Shown here in pieces: positions 46,713 to 58,640 of a DNA stretch of 64,000 nucleotides; positions within the stretch are counted from its first letter, which is position 1; each line of letters begins with the position of its first letter. The stretch spans positions 20,715,730-20,779,729 of the forward strand of contig NC_082697.1 of assembly GCF_949987515.2 (NCBI RefSeq), given 5' to 3'. The position numbers and the translations under genes are program-made. The notes beneath the pieces were generated by a model. The model was not told the origin of the DNA. It saw nothing but the letters and a program-made list of their open reading frames with translations, and ran no database searches. This stretch comes from Delphinus delphis. Taxonomy: Eukaryota; Chordata; Mammalia; Artiodactyla; Delphinidae.

Positions 46713-46835
46713 AGGGAATTCCCTTGTGGTTCAGTGGTTAGGACTCTGGGCTTTCACTGCCGAGGGCCAGGGTTCGATCCCTGGTTGTGGAACTAAGATC
46801 CCACAAGCCACGTGGCACAGCCAAAAAAAAAAAAA
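46713..46835 (+). mobile_element. tRNA-derived SINE (short)
   Basis: gggaattcccttgtggttcagtggtt, 'ggttcgatccctgg' and poly(A); duplication ctaagaatttcaa / ttaagaatttcaa. Confidence 0.9.
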
Positions 46836-47529
46836 AATTAAGAATTTCAAGACAGTGACAGCAGAACATTAAACGAAGCATGAGGCTCTTCTGAACATGT
46901 GACCTTGTGGAACCACACAGGTGACAACCTGTGAACCTGGCCCTGAGCACAAAACTCTGAGTGCGTGTCCAAGTGTGTGTTTTTCTGGGGAAAGGGCCCT
47001 CAACTTCCTTTTTCAACTGTCAAGGTCATGACCTGACAAGGTCAGTGTGACTGAGGTTAAGTGAGGGTCCCTGCTTCTCACCACCACCTCCTTTCTCCAC
47101 TCGGACAGGCAGGGGCTCCAAGAGTGAGACATACAGACAGACCTTGGGGTAGGGCAGGCCATGGTGGCCCTGGGGACAGAGAGAAGTGGATGCATGAGAG
47201 ATGGCATTTAGGACTTGCTGATGGACTGGACGTGGGTGGGAGGAAAAGAAAGGCATGACGGATGACTCCCAGGCTCGCGGCTCAAGCAACTAGACCAACC
47301 AACGGCAATGCTGTTCATGGAGATGCGGACCAGCTGGCAGAAGATCGGGTGCTGTGTTTTGCTTTGTTGCGTAGCAAAGGGAATTAAGAATCCCATTCTA
47401 GCCATGAAAAGGCATGGAGGGGACAGATAATAGAGCTCAGAAGGGAGATTAGAGTGAGATACATTTGGAGTCACTGGCATAGAAATGGCATTTAATCCCA
47501 CTGGGATGGATGAGGTGTCCTCGCTGTTC

Positions 47530-47715
47530 AGTGAGGGTAGAGCTCTGATACTTGGGCACATTATTTAACTGCACTGACACTCTGAATTCCCACCTGTAAA
47601 ATGAAGATAAAAATAATATCTTCTTCATAGGACTTCCGTAAATGAGCTTGTGAACGTTTAGCACGGGCTCTGGTACCTATTAAACACTCAATGAATATCA
47701 GCCATTATTATTACT
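47530..47715 (+). mobile_element. MIR SINE
   Basis: 'ttgggcacattatttaactgcactgac...cacctgtaaaatgaagataaaaataat...attaaacactcaatgaatatcagccattatta'. Confidence 0.7.
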
Positions 47716-48079
47716 GTTACTATTGTTATCACGTCTTTCTCCTTCCTTTTACAAATATCTCTGGCGCCTCCATTGTGTGTCAGGCATTGCTGTGCATGTT
47801 TTGGAGACATCAATTATCGAGCACGTCATGGGTAATAAGTCCTATGGCAAAAGAAAACATAGAGCAGAGCCAGAGTGGGGAAAAGATTACAGTGTTAAGG
47901 AGGGTGGTTGTCACTGAAAAAGTGACATTTGAGCAGCACCCTTCGAGGTGAGGTATGTGTGGGGAGAAGGGTTCCAGGCAGAGGGAACAGCCAGTGCAAA
48001 GACCCTAAGGAGGGTGATCGGAGGTGAGGTCACAGAGATAATGGGTAGGGGGGGCCTTTGTAAAGAAACTCTTCACGGC

Positions 48080-48215
48080 AGAGGTGACTGGTCCTCTAAC
48101 GTGGCGAAAACAGGTCTCCCACACAATAAGGCAGAAGGTTCTCTGACATGGCAGAGACAGCAAGATTTCCAACACGGTAGAGGGAGGAGAGCTCCAACAT
48201 GGCAGCTGCCCCAGG
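48080..48215 (-). repeat. Degenerate short tandem units just after the ADIG stop
   Basis: Four or five loose copies of a 25-27 bp unit around 'ctccaacatggcag' (also 'ctctaacgtggcg', 'ctctgacatggcag', 'ttccaacacggtag'). Probably in the ADIG 3' UTR. Confidence 0.5.
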
Positions 48216-48290
48216 CTTTGGGCAGGCCCTGAGGCTCCTGTTTCCAGCCCCCCACCTCTTAGAGGGGCCTCACCTGGCAGAAGAGCCTCA

Positions 48291-48403
48291 CTAGCAGGGC
48301 CTCTCCTCCTCTTGGCTATGCAACGTCTTCTGGCAAAACTTGGCGGGGACTTTGCTCCAGGGCTCCCAATCAAAGCAAACATCTGAGTCATTTTCCTCTG
48401 AAT
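48291..48403 (-). CDS. ADIG: ADIG coding exon 2 with early stop
   Basis: 113 nt after acceptor tccctccacag, encoding the acidic tail DSEENDSDVCFDWEPWSK and ending ...SQEEERPC, then TAG at 48291-48293, immediately followed by TGA. The human protein ends ...RPCW, so the TAG replaces the last Trp codon (TGG) and removes one residue. The tail keeps the DWEPWSK core. Overlapping frames on both strands here are shadows. Confidence 0.93.
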
Positions 48404-48789
48404 CTGTGGAGGGACAAGACAAGGCCTCTTCAGTGGTCACATCCTAGCTCCTATTTTCGATGCTAAAGGAGCCCCCTGCAGGGCCCAGGCATCCCCTGCA
48501 GCCTTATCTGAGGCCAGGGGGCCAAGGCAGAAGCATGGCAGATGAGACAGCCCCAAGACCTCAGGAAGACTTTAGGGCCTTGAAGGGTGAGCTGGGACCA
48601 AGAAAGAAGGTTGGCCCATGACACATCCATCTTCTAGAAGAGGAAGGACCCTAGGGGTGAGCAAATGACCTACCTGTATTGAGCATGGCCCAGGAGGGGT
48701 CACCGAGGAGACACAAGCCCACCTACCCACCTGTCCATCCATCCATCCACCAGTTCATTCATTAACAAATGTCTGAGTATATGTGTCCA

Positions 48790-49020
48790 ATGGTTTCCCT
48801 TACAGCACTGTTTTATGGTGAAACACACACGCGCACACACACACTAAAATACCCTGGAAACCATGTGTGTGTCCATCATGAGAGGTCTGGGTGATGAAGT
48901 GTGGCACACTCACGTGTGGCATGTCATGAGGCTTGCAAAACACCCGCATTAGATCTGTATCTTGTAACTTGTTGGATGTCTATGGTATATTACAAGAAAG
49001 TTGCAGAGAAGTATATGGTA
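48790..49020 (+). mobile_element. Old L1/HAL1-like fragment
   Basis: 'ccttggaaaccatgtgtgtgtcc'-type text and 'tgtatcttgtaacttg' pattern; in the ADIG intron. Confidence 0.45.
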
Positions 49021-49027
49021 GAATCCC

Positions 49028-49141
49028 TTTTTTAAAAAAAAGAACGCCCCCTTCACCCACCAAAGCCCCCCACCAGGGATCAAACCCAGGCCCCGGCGGT
49101 GAAAGCACCGAATCCTAACCACTAGACCACCAGGAAACCCC
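49028..49141 (-). mobile_element. tRNA-derived SINE (short), in the ADIG intron
   Basis: Antisense copy: 'accagggatcaaacccaggccc' and end 'ccaccaggaaacccc'. More diverged than most copies here. Confidence 0.8.
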
Positions 49142-50224
49142 CTCGGCCTTTTCTTGGTCTGAAATCTGAGGGGCTGTCTTCAACCTCCTCTACTTCTCTG
49201 TAACCAGTGAAACAACTTGAGCATACTCAGAAAAACAATAATCTCCCCCTTCTCCTTCTTTTCTTACCTTGCCTTCCCGAGATATGCCATGTTAGCAAGC
49301 TCAGGTACCCATCTAATATCACGTGTAGGTTTTCCTGCCGCTGGGAGGTGGCAGCGCTGGACGCAAAAGCAGGTCCCGGCTCCACAGTCCCATGCAGTTC
49401 CATGGGGGCCCTTGTCCAAAGGCAGGGAATTCGGAGGCTTCATCCTCCCTTCCTATGTCAGGCTGGGGATCAGCACTGCCCTCCCTGGCCAGCGTCTCCA
49501 GGGCTCAGCTGCCAACCATCTTTTCTTGCCTCTGTACCCATCTCACCAGGCAGCTCCCCCCTCCCCCCCACTTGCTCCAGCCTCCACTTGGAAAAGCGCA
49601 TTGGCATCCTCACGTCCTCGTGGGCCACGTGGCACTTGCTGCTCAACCTTCTCCCTTCTGGGCTCTGAAACCGCCCTGCTGAGCCAGGCCAGGTGGGGGT
49701 GGGGAGGGGGGAATCAGAGCTCCTCTTGACGGCTGTTCATACTGGATTCCAGGCCAGACTGATTCCAATCCAGAGATCCATGGCAGAAGAGAAAACCCCA
49801 GGCCAGGGTGTCCCGAGCCCCAGCCCCCCAATCCCTGGCAGGTCCAGACCCTGGGTTTGAGCCAATTCTCAGCACAAAGACAGAACACAGAAATACTGAG
49901 ATTCCCAAGAAGACGGGGACCCTGAGGAAGGGCTGCTTGCCTCACTTTAAGGACAGTTTCTCTTCAATGCAAAATCAACAAAAGGACCTGTTTCAAACTG
50001 CCGTGTGAGATGTCAGTGGGTAAACAGCCTCTCAGGAGAAAGTCTGAGAGCGGGGTCAGACAGGGCAGGTTGTGGATGGCTTAGAGATGGGCCTCCAAGG
50101 AGAATGAATTGCTGGAGGAGGGTAGTGCCTTGGACCTCAGGGAAGGTGTCCCACCTTCCGGAAAACCCATCCAAAGCTACGCCTACACTTCCTCCTACCT
50201 TGACAAAACCGACACTGCCTGGAT

Positions 50225-50415
50225 TATTTCTCAGCTTCCAAACACCTGCTATGTGCCATGTGTGTACAGGTACCCGGCCCCTGACATGCATCTCTCCACA
50301 GCCCCAAAGGGTAGGGACCGTTATTATCTCCATTTTGTAGGTGAGAAAACTGGGGCTCAGAGAGGATTTGCCCCAAGTCCCACAGTTGGTAGGTGTCAGA
50401 GCCCAGGTGAGACAC
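50225..50415 (-). mobile_element. MIR SINE
   Basis: Antisense: 'attatctccattttgtaggtgagaaaactggggctcagagaggatttgccccaagtcccacagttggtagg'. Confidence 0.75.
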
Positions 50416-50439
50416 TGGACAGTCGGCACTCTTAAGGGT

Positions 50440-50595
50440 GTGGCCTTGGACAGGTAACTTCTCTCCAAACCTCAGTTTCCTCACTTGTATGATAAGGATT
50501 ATTTCACAGGGTTAGTCTGAGGATTAAATGAAATAAGGTACACCAGGTGTTTAGCACAGGCCTAGCACAGTGTTCAAAAAAGCTATTGTTATGAA
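50440..50595 (+). mobile_element. MIR SINE
   Basis: 'ggccttggacaggtaacttctctccaaacctcagtttcctcacttgtatgataagg...gaggattaaatgaaataagg'. Confidence 0.8.
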
Positions 50596-51413
50596 CGATT
50601 AAGGGGCAAAGCTGAAACCCGGGCCCACATCCCCTAGACTCTGGAGAAACGGGATTTTATAGCCACTGCAGGCAAGGGCTCTGCCTTCTACCCAACACTG
50701 GCCCTCAGGGAGGGCTGCCATCCACCCTGGTAAACAAACATTTTCTGGAAGCTCTCGCCAGGAACTCGTAACAATTGCACAATTGCCGGCCCCTACATGT
50801 GAGATTATGGGGCAAGTTGGGGGTGAACTGCTCAGCTTGTCTGAGCACCATCTGAGCAGAGCTGGCAGCACACTCAGTGCCCTCCCTGCGCAGGTGGTCA
50901 AAGGTCATGGGGCTGCTGAGCGGGAGGTGGGAGGTCAAGCAGTCCCCAGGAAGAGGCCCCTAGGTGATGGGAGTGCCGGGGGAGACGGGACACCTGAGGA
51001 GCAGAGTGTCATTCCTGCCACGTGGCCAGGCCGTCCCCCGTCCCCACCGGCCCACCGCTCCCAGCCTCCCTCAGGCCTGCTTCGCCCTGCCTCCCACTCC
51101 TCTGGGTGGCATGCTGAGTTCAGGACAGGTGTCGGTCAGCTTCTGTGATCCTGTGTCCCACAGAAACCCAGATCCTCCCTGATGTGCAGTCTGGGCAGGA
51201 AACTGTGTGAATGGTCTCTGGGCACCTGCTAAATGCTGAAGGCTGCTGTACCCATCAAGCTGGTTGCTGACTGCAAAAGCACAGGGCTGAGGGCCGAGAG
51301 GGGCTGAAAGCCAGCCCACGCTCTGCTCACCAAGCCTTGTGCCCTGGCTGCATTCACAAGAAGGGACGTCTTTTACTAATTCATCTGCCCAGAGGGGCCA
51401 CCTCTTTCTGATT

Positions 51414-51902
51414 TGTACCAAAGACCTTATGTGCTAGCCGTGGCCCTGAAGGGACACCTTTTTGTATGTGTATTTATTTATTTATTATAAAGATTCAATT
51501 CCTTCTAAATTAATGATTGGTCACAAAAACAGAAAGCATTTACTGCCATGCTGAAACATACATTTTACATTTGACACCATATTTCACACAAAAATTATAG
51601 TTCCACTATTCTGTGTATATATATATAGTTTACATACACATTTTGATAATAATAGCTTCTATTACCGGTGGTACATGACTACTGCTTCTTCAGAAATAAT
51701 ATGAATTTTGTATACACGATAACCAATTCCAAGTACATTTCTGCTCCAAGTTTATTTTACCACAAATATATTTATATTATAGCGCAAAAGTAATAAACCG
51801 TTTTATCTTCTATCTAGAATATCTTAACTAAATTCGCAGTCACATTCACAATACTTTCATATGTACCAAAGACCTTATATGCTAGCAGTGGCCCCTGAAG
51901 GG
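51414..51902. repeat. AT-rich insert between 40-bp direct repeats
   Basis: Copies at 51414-51453 and 51862-51902 ('tgtaccaaagaccttat.tgctagc.gtggccc..tgaaggg') differ at two bases and one indel. The 408 bp between them is AT-rich, unlike its surroundings, and on the minus strand ends in aataaataaataaata. It may be an insertion with an unusually long target duplication, or a local duplication. Confidence 0.6.
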
Positions 51903-52120
51903 CCAGATGTGCACACACACACATTGTTTTCCAAACTCAGGATTCACTCTGGGACTCCAGGTTAAGAAACGCTAAACTACCAAGTCCACGCTTTCCCGGA
52001 GCCAGCAGGAAACCCCTCTGCCTGAAGGACGCCCCTCTCTCGGCAGTTGTTTGGGGACTACCAGCATATCCCACGCCCTGCCCAGCCTCCAGGATTAGGG
52101 CCCGGGCCTGGGCAGCTCAC

Positions 52121-52247
52121 CTTGGCTGAGTAAGAAGTATAGCCAGACGATCAGCAAGAACAACAGCAAAGCCACGGGCAGACAGAGCCAGAACACCAGG
52201 AAAGAAAACGTCAGCTCGTTCACCAGCGGCACCAGAGGGTACTTCAT
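52121..52247 (-). CDS. ADIG: ADIG coding exon 1
   Basis: Starts [20 protein letters not shown]. Residues about 15-39 form one strongly hydrophobic membrane segment ([20 protein letters not shown]). The exon ends SQ plus one G at donor CCAAG|gtgagc. This ATG gives the family's MKYPL start, and the match to human adipogenin is close along the exon. The upstream frame is open but G/C-rich and looks like 5' UTR. Confidence 0.95.
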
Positions 52248-52357
52248 GGTGCGTGTGTGGCTAGGCCAGGCTGGCCTGGGCTGGGCCGGCAGGGCTGCCC
52301 TGGGGACCTGGCGGGCCGGGCCACGCTCCGCTCTCAGCCCAACTGTGACTGAAAGGG

Positions 52358-52365
52358 TGACGTAA
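52358..52365. promoter_or_regulatory. ADIG: CRE/C-EBP-like site upstream of ADIG
   Basis: TGACGTAA (TTACGTCA on the gene strand) lies about 110 bp upstream of the ADIG start codon. This is a CRE variant that CREB/ATF and C/EBP dimers can bind; both families act in adipocytes. The transcription start is unknown, so the promoter role is inferred. Confidence 0.35.
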
Positions 52366-52379
52366 TAAGGAAACCACAA

Positions 52380-54520
52380 GGTCCTTCAGGCAGCTGAAGA
52401 GAGAGCTGTTTTGGACGAGTGGGAAGAAACTGGGGACAGTGGGACAGTTTGACTGAGAACAAAAGCTCAGGCTTCCTGGCCTGGGTTTGAATCCTTGTAA
52501 GATGCTGTGGGTTCACGTGACACCTCCCCGACCCTCCTGTAGAATAGAAATAATCCTTACCTCGCCAAGCTGCTAAAAGTTAGTAAAGTGGATACAAATT
52601 GCCCCCGGGTGGGTGTTCATATATCTGAGGTCACATATTCCTTCTGGAGCCAGCAAGGCCCTCAGTAAATGACTGTTATTTAATCTGGAAGCTTCTGCAT
52701 CTCTCCTTATTAGGGTTTTCAGTGAAGAGCTTCTAAGACTTGAACCTTGTTCCTTTATCTCCCAAATGGGCAAGACACCCCCAAATGCTGAGCTTCTCTC
52801 TCCCCCTCGCCTCTGTCATTCTTTCATTATGGAGTAGTCAGTAAATCTCCGCGTCAGGTCCCACGACAGGAAGAAGGCGCTGGACCTCCCAGGCCCTGAC
52901 AGCCCCTAAGCTGGAGAGAGACTCTGGCCAGGCTGGGAGCCTGGTGGGTGCGGGAAGTCCACACGAAGAGCAGCTGCTGCTTATGGAGGGGAGGAAGGCG
53001 GAAGCGTGGTATTCTCCAACTGGCCCACCTGCCTCAGCCACTGCCAGCAGAGGGGCGGAGGGGGCTGGACGGTACTTATGAGACATGCCGATTGGCGTGC
53101 TCACCCTGCTCTGCTGAGTCAGAACCTCCAGGGGGTGAGGCTCGGACGCCACACGTCAATAGGCAACCAGTCTGAGGCCGACTTGATTTTCAGACCACGG
53201 CATCTCATGGAGCACAGGTTGGAAAGTCAGGCAGACCCAGTTCCAGGCTGGGGGAGCTGCTGTAGGAAGTGGGTGGTAGACCTAGGGGAGACATGGAGTG
53301 GAAGGACCCCCTTAGAGGAAGACACTGGCCCAGGGAGAAGAGTAAGAGGGGTCCAGCCACAGTAAAAATGGGGGCGGGGACAGCTGGGGTTTGGAGGGCC
53401 AGTGTGTTTAAAGGGAGTCTTAGCCCAGCTGTGGAATGACCCAAGTCCCCAGCAGAGGAGGGTCAGGGCAGATGGTATTAGAATGTGCACCCATGAAACA
53501 CGGTAGCCTGGCAAGCTGTGCCACTCAGGGCCCGGGGGCCAAGACCAAGAGCTGGGCGGTCTGGGTTGGGGTGATTTCTTGGCACTGTTTTTTGTTTGTT
53601 CGTTTTTGGCTGTGCCGGTCGTAATTGTGGCACACAGGATCTTCAGTTGCAGCATGCGAACTCTTCGTTGCGGCACGCAGGATCCAGTTCCCTGACCAGG
53701 GATCGAACCCGAGCCTCATGCATTGGGAGCACGGAGTCTTAGCCACTGGACCACCAGGGAGGTCCCTTGGCACTGCGTTCTGAAGGGGCTGGGGTCAGAA
53801 AGAGCTGAGCAGCACAGCTGAGAAAGGCTCGAACACAGACCCCAAAACAGGGCCACCGTGCAGTCAGCCCAGGGCTAAGCTCCCCCGGCCACCAGAACCC
53901 AGCAGCAGGTCCTGTGGTGAGGAGGCAAGCAGGTGTGGACACACACCTGAGGGGAGGCAACTCGCAGCCCGGGCTTCCAGTTGCACTTTGGGGGGCCACG
54001 CATTGTCACGTGGAGTCAGTGCCAGGCTGGAGGGGTGGCTCTTGGCAGAGTCATGCACCACAGCTGTTTGCTCAAGTGGTACCACCCGCCCCCCCCCCCC
54101 CCCCGCCACGTGTGACCTAGGCATTAGGTGTTAATCTGGCCCCATGGAACCTTCTGCAGCCAAGACCCTACAGTGGGCAGCGGGAGGACCTCCCCCTGCA
54201 TCTCTGCTTTCCTGACTGGCCAGCCCTGGCAGAGCTCAGATCTTCTGCAGGCAGGGAGCTCAGCTGGCATTTCTGTGTTCCCAGGACACAGAGAGCCAGC
54301 CAGCCGCTCAGCAACTGCTAGCCTCTGTAAGGTGGGCCTCTGTTGGCAAGTGCTTTAGTTACACAAGCTCCTTCCAGCATAGAAGGCCAAATAATTTTCT
54401 TTTTAAATTTATCAAATTTTGAGTATTTCATGATACTCTACAAAACCAGGGTGAAAACCTACTGATCTAAATTATGAAGAACACCCATGCCAGAATCAAA
54501 CCAAAAGCACACATGACATT
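52380..54520. other. RALGAPB-ADIG intergenic region
   Basis: It contains a MIR near 52460-52690, a SINE at 53580-53765, a run of 16 C at 54089-54104 and GC-rich unique DNA. The open frames on both strands lack codon character or recognisable homology. Confidence 0.6.
53580..53765 (-). mobile_element. tRNA-derived SINE
   Basis: Antisense copy ending 'ccaccagggaggtccc'; perfect duplication cttggcactg on both sides. Confidence 0.9.
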
Positions 54521-54524
54521 TTTA

Positions 54525-57500
54525 GATAAGAATCTCCTTAAAATTTAATTGACTAAATGTATTACATTCAATATTCCATGGGTTTCTTCTGGACAAAGGG
54601 GCTGCATAAATACAAACAAGCCTCTGGGCCTTCTTCCCTAACTGACGAAGAGGAAACACAGGAGGCGAGGGTACACAGGACACCTTCATATTTACATTTC
54701 GCCTTTACTTTACAGTTCAGTGCCAGAAATATTTACAGAAAATACAATAAGAAAAAGATCATGTCTTGGCAACATACCAAAATTCATACAAATTGTGTAT
54801 ATGATTTCAAGCAAATAATGATACTGCTTATTTTTTAGCCACAACTGCCAAGCCCTTCAGAGGAGAAAGATGTTCTTGGTCACTGCAAGAGACAAGGACT
54901 TGGGAAACTTGGTTTGCTTCAACAAATATTTATTGGGCGCCTACTGTATGCAAGGCACTGTGGAATCCCAAATTATACCTTTCCCTCACCATTAAAAAAA
55001 GAAAAGCATCTGAAAAACATGAGTTGATACTCCGAGAAAAACACTATACAGTACATGGCTTCTTTAGCTACTGAGAACCCACAGTTTGATTCCACATTGA
55101 ACGGGTGGATTACCTCCAATCTCTCCATCTCGGGAAAAGAGGCTGTCATGGAAATCCCTAAAACAGACCACCTAATGCAACTTACCATTTCATGTAAACA
55201 TATAAATCAATTCTTTTTAGGAAGATATAACCTGAAGGGGTTTAAAAATGCTGAATGGAGAACTACCAGCAGGAGTGTCAAATTACCTCCGATACATTTT
55301 TACCATCTACATGTCTTTGAGCAAGGCTGACTCCCACTTTCTTTGGGTAAAATTCCACCTTCCAATATAAATAAATACTCTTGAAGACACTGCTTCTCTA
55401 AAAATCACTCTGCAGAGTCTGACAAATGCTTCCTCAGTGTATGCAGGAAGTAACCATTCATGAAGCCCTCACACACAAAACCTGTAGGAACTGACATTAC
55501 TGGCCAAAGATGTAGGTATTTTATTTTTATAAATGAGTCCAGAGGAAAATGGGTGGCCTCAGGGGACCTGAAGACCTGGAAATGGAGGACAGCATGCATG
55601 CATGTGTGTATATATTGCCAGGACGGGAGGCAGTCAAACCACCATGTAACTATCCAGGTCAAAGGGCCAACGGACAGGAGGGGGTCTTAGGAGGAAGCAC
55701 TGACAAAAGAGAGCCGGCTGAACAGGAAAAGGCAAAAGCCCTCCTCTGTCCTCAATGCTCCCAATCAGAGAGGGGGAGAGAGCCCCTACCCCCCAAATGT
55801 GAGAAGGGACTACGAGGGGCTACCTGCCTCTGTCCCCTGGGTAATGCTTTCCTTGTCAACAAATGCCACACTCATCCACACCCTGGTGCACCTGTCACAT
55901 GCAGCAACTAAACTGTTTAAGCCAAAGACCGAAGTGGTCCTGGCTTCCCCCCAAAGGTTCTGAACCTATGTTAGCAAATTTATCAAGTGGACTACTAAAG
56001 ATTATTATTGGAGACTAAATATGCTCCTCTGGCATTACTGTACTCAAAGTGACTTTTACAAAGGCAGTTGAGAGAATTTAGTGACCATGAACTCAAACCC
56101 ACAATAGTGAAAGGTCCAAGGGTCCCCACCACACTCCCTTTTTAGGTAGATGTGATTTTGAGCAGAAGGAGTCGGCACCTGACGAGGTATGTGTGCCCCA
56201 TACTCCGTCTGTGCTGTGCACACTGGGGTTTCACGTCTCTGGGAGCAGCACAGTCCTAAATCCATCCCTCCTTCCCTGGGAGCCCACAAAGTCTTCCAGA
56301 TCATAAATGCATTCAACATGGTTGTTCACTGACTTATCAAAGCCATTGGAATTACAAAGAGTTGTCAGAAATTAGAGCAAACTGAAGCATCAGGAAGGCC
56401 ACCCCAACACACACACCACCGTACATTTTGCTGACAGCAGAACTAAGCCAAAGGTAAAAGTGTTATCTGAAGAGTCACACTGAAGAGGTACACCTGCATC
56501 AGTTATTTTTAACCTCTGGAATGTTATAAGTTGCACGTTAATTTATAGCCTTCTTTGTCCACATCCATCAGAACAAGTGCTCATTTTTTCCCATGAAATG
56601 TCAATCTGGAATTTCCATGAAAGTTGTTAAACCTCACTTTACACCTGCTGAGCTACTAAAACATTTTTAGGGTAGAACGCGCTAATCATACAACCCCCTC
56701 CCCCATGCTACCATCTGGAAACATCAATTTATTGCCCAGATTAAAAAGAAAATCAATTACTGAATAATATTATACCCTGGATGGAAACTGGAGTCATAGA
56801 AGGAGGAGGTTACCTTTACCTGAGCTTAAAACAAACACGAAGAAAAAGGTACGGCAAATTTAAAACCAAGAGCTGCTATGCCGTTTCTTGCTCATAGATA
56901 TCAACATGTACTTCTGGAATAGAAATATCTGCACAGGGAATTAGGTCCTATACTATTCCCCACCCTCTAATTAAACTACCAAAACATCAAACCAAACAGA
57001 CCGTTGTAGGCCTGACCTACAGAATCTACTGACATCAGAGTTCAAGTGGGAAATCACCCCTTATACAACTGTGATCACTCCTCTTTGGACTTTTAAATGT
57101 CACTTATTTTCTTAACATAAAATAATCTTAATAAAGAAGAAAGTACATAAGAATAGGAGAAATGAGCAGTGTATACTCTAGCACTGTAACAGGAATCCTT
57201 GTAAGGATGTTCTGGGTCTGGCCACCTCAAAACATTTATCCCTGGCAGAAAAGTAGCAGCGAGGTAACAGAAGTATTTCAAAAACCCGGGCAGGGATTTG
57301 TTGTGCCTTCAGCCGGCAAAGTCCAGAAAATATGACAACAGCCATTTCTAAAAGCAGCCACCCAAGGAGGTGGTCACTAATGTTTGTCAATTATGATGAA
57401 ATCTAGTAGCTCTCTGGGAGAGATCTGAATTAGTAGCGTTGAGAGGCTATTTCCTGAACCCCAAATTAGAATCCTTCATAAACTACTGCAGTTTCCTGCT

Positions 57501-58421
57501 TGGTCCTGAAATGAGACAATGGATGAAACCAAATAATGTTTAACCTTTGCTATGAATTTATATTTCTTAATATTTAACCAAGAAATTACCAAGGAATTAC
57601 AAATGGTTAACCTGTCATAATGTCACGGAGCTAGACAATAATGGAGAGAGTGGAGGCACCACAGCTGTCTTCTAACTTAACTCCACAAACTCCATTTGTA
57701 TCTTCATTAAAGGACTGGGCCACGCTTCCATTTTAGATCTGTTCCTGGGCTGCCCAGAAACTGAGGCCTTCAGACAGACCTTTGCAGTGATGAGATAACT
57801 TTCTGAAGTGTGGAGAAAAACTATGAAATATTTTAATCTCAGACTTCTTATCTGAGCAAAAAACACTTAAGTTCTTTTCCGTCAGTTTGACATTTGGATG
57901 AGAGCTGGATGACAAATGGACCTACGAGTGAGCAGAAAGTTGAGGTTTCCTTCCTTCTCCTCCATGCTATCAACACGAGTCTTTAAATGTCCTGGAAGAG
58001 TCTGAGACAGATTTTACTTTTGAACACAACCTCCTAAAAAGTGAGGTATAAAACTATCTTCAACTTCTAATTTGCAAATTTGAAACTACCAATGCACATG
58101 TTTAACTGAGATGCATAAAAGCCTTTCTCCTCAAAAGGCTTATATTTAACTAAAATTGTCACTTTTAAAAGAAAGTTTATGGCTAAAACGTATATCATCA
58201 TTACCAGCAGGAATATGATTGTGTCTGGGAGCCCATTTCACTAAAAAGCCGAAAAGTCTTCTCTCAGATGGGTTTATAATGTGTCTCTTCTATTCTGGTG
58301 ATTAAACAGTAAGCTCTTGGGGAGTGATTTGTTTTATTGTTACAGTGATCACCTATCAAATTGTTTTGCTTTGATATTATAGCTCCAAACTAGAGTTCAA
58401 TAGTCCTAGACAGACAGTGGT
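54525..58421 (-). other. RALGAPB: Probable RALGAPB 3' UTR
   Basis: About 3.9 kb of AT-rich unique sequence follows the RALGAPB stop, with no SINE or recognisable L1, unlike the repeat-dense DNA on either side. At 54544-54549 the minus strand reads ATTAAA. It is followed some 25-40 nt on by a GT-rich stretch (tgtcatgtgtgctttt), the usual layout of a poly(A) site. A short MIR-like piece near 54918-54965 lies inside. The end point is inferred; an internal site could be used instead. Confidence 0.5.
54544..54549 (-). terminator. RALGAPB: Candidate poly(A) signal ATTAAA for RALGAPB
   Basis: The minus strand reads ATTAAA, the second most common mammalian poly(A) hexamer, with a T/GT-rich downstream element at about 54500-54520. 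It lies where the low-repeat region ends. Confidence 0.4.

Positions 58422-58640
<219 letters not shown>

Larger units (their letters stand above)
48404..52120 (-). other. ADIG: ADIG intron (3.7 kb)
   Basis: The intron separates the two ADIG coding exons. It holds one short SINE (49028-49141), an L1-like relic (about 48790-49020), two MIRs (50225-50590), and an AT-rich insert bounded by 40-bp direct repeats (51414-51902). The rest is unique GC-rich sequence with no supported gene. Confidence 0.85.
48291..52247 (-). other. ADIG: ADIG gene (adipogenin), coding span
   Basis: Adipogenin (SMAF1) is a small adipocyte-enriched membrane protein, reported to act with seipin in lipid-droplet formation. 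Two coding exons (52121-52247 and 48291-48403) join as SQ + (G|AT = Asp) + SEEN through canonical GT-AG sites, giving 79 residues. The human protein has 80. It lies between RALGAPB and ARHGAP40 on the same strand, as in human. Everything visible suggests a working gene. UTR limits cannot be set from sequence. Confidence 0.93.
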
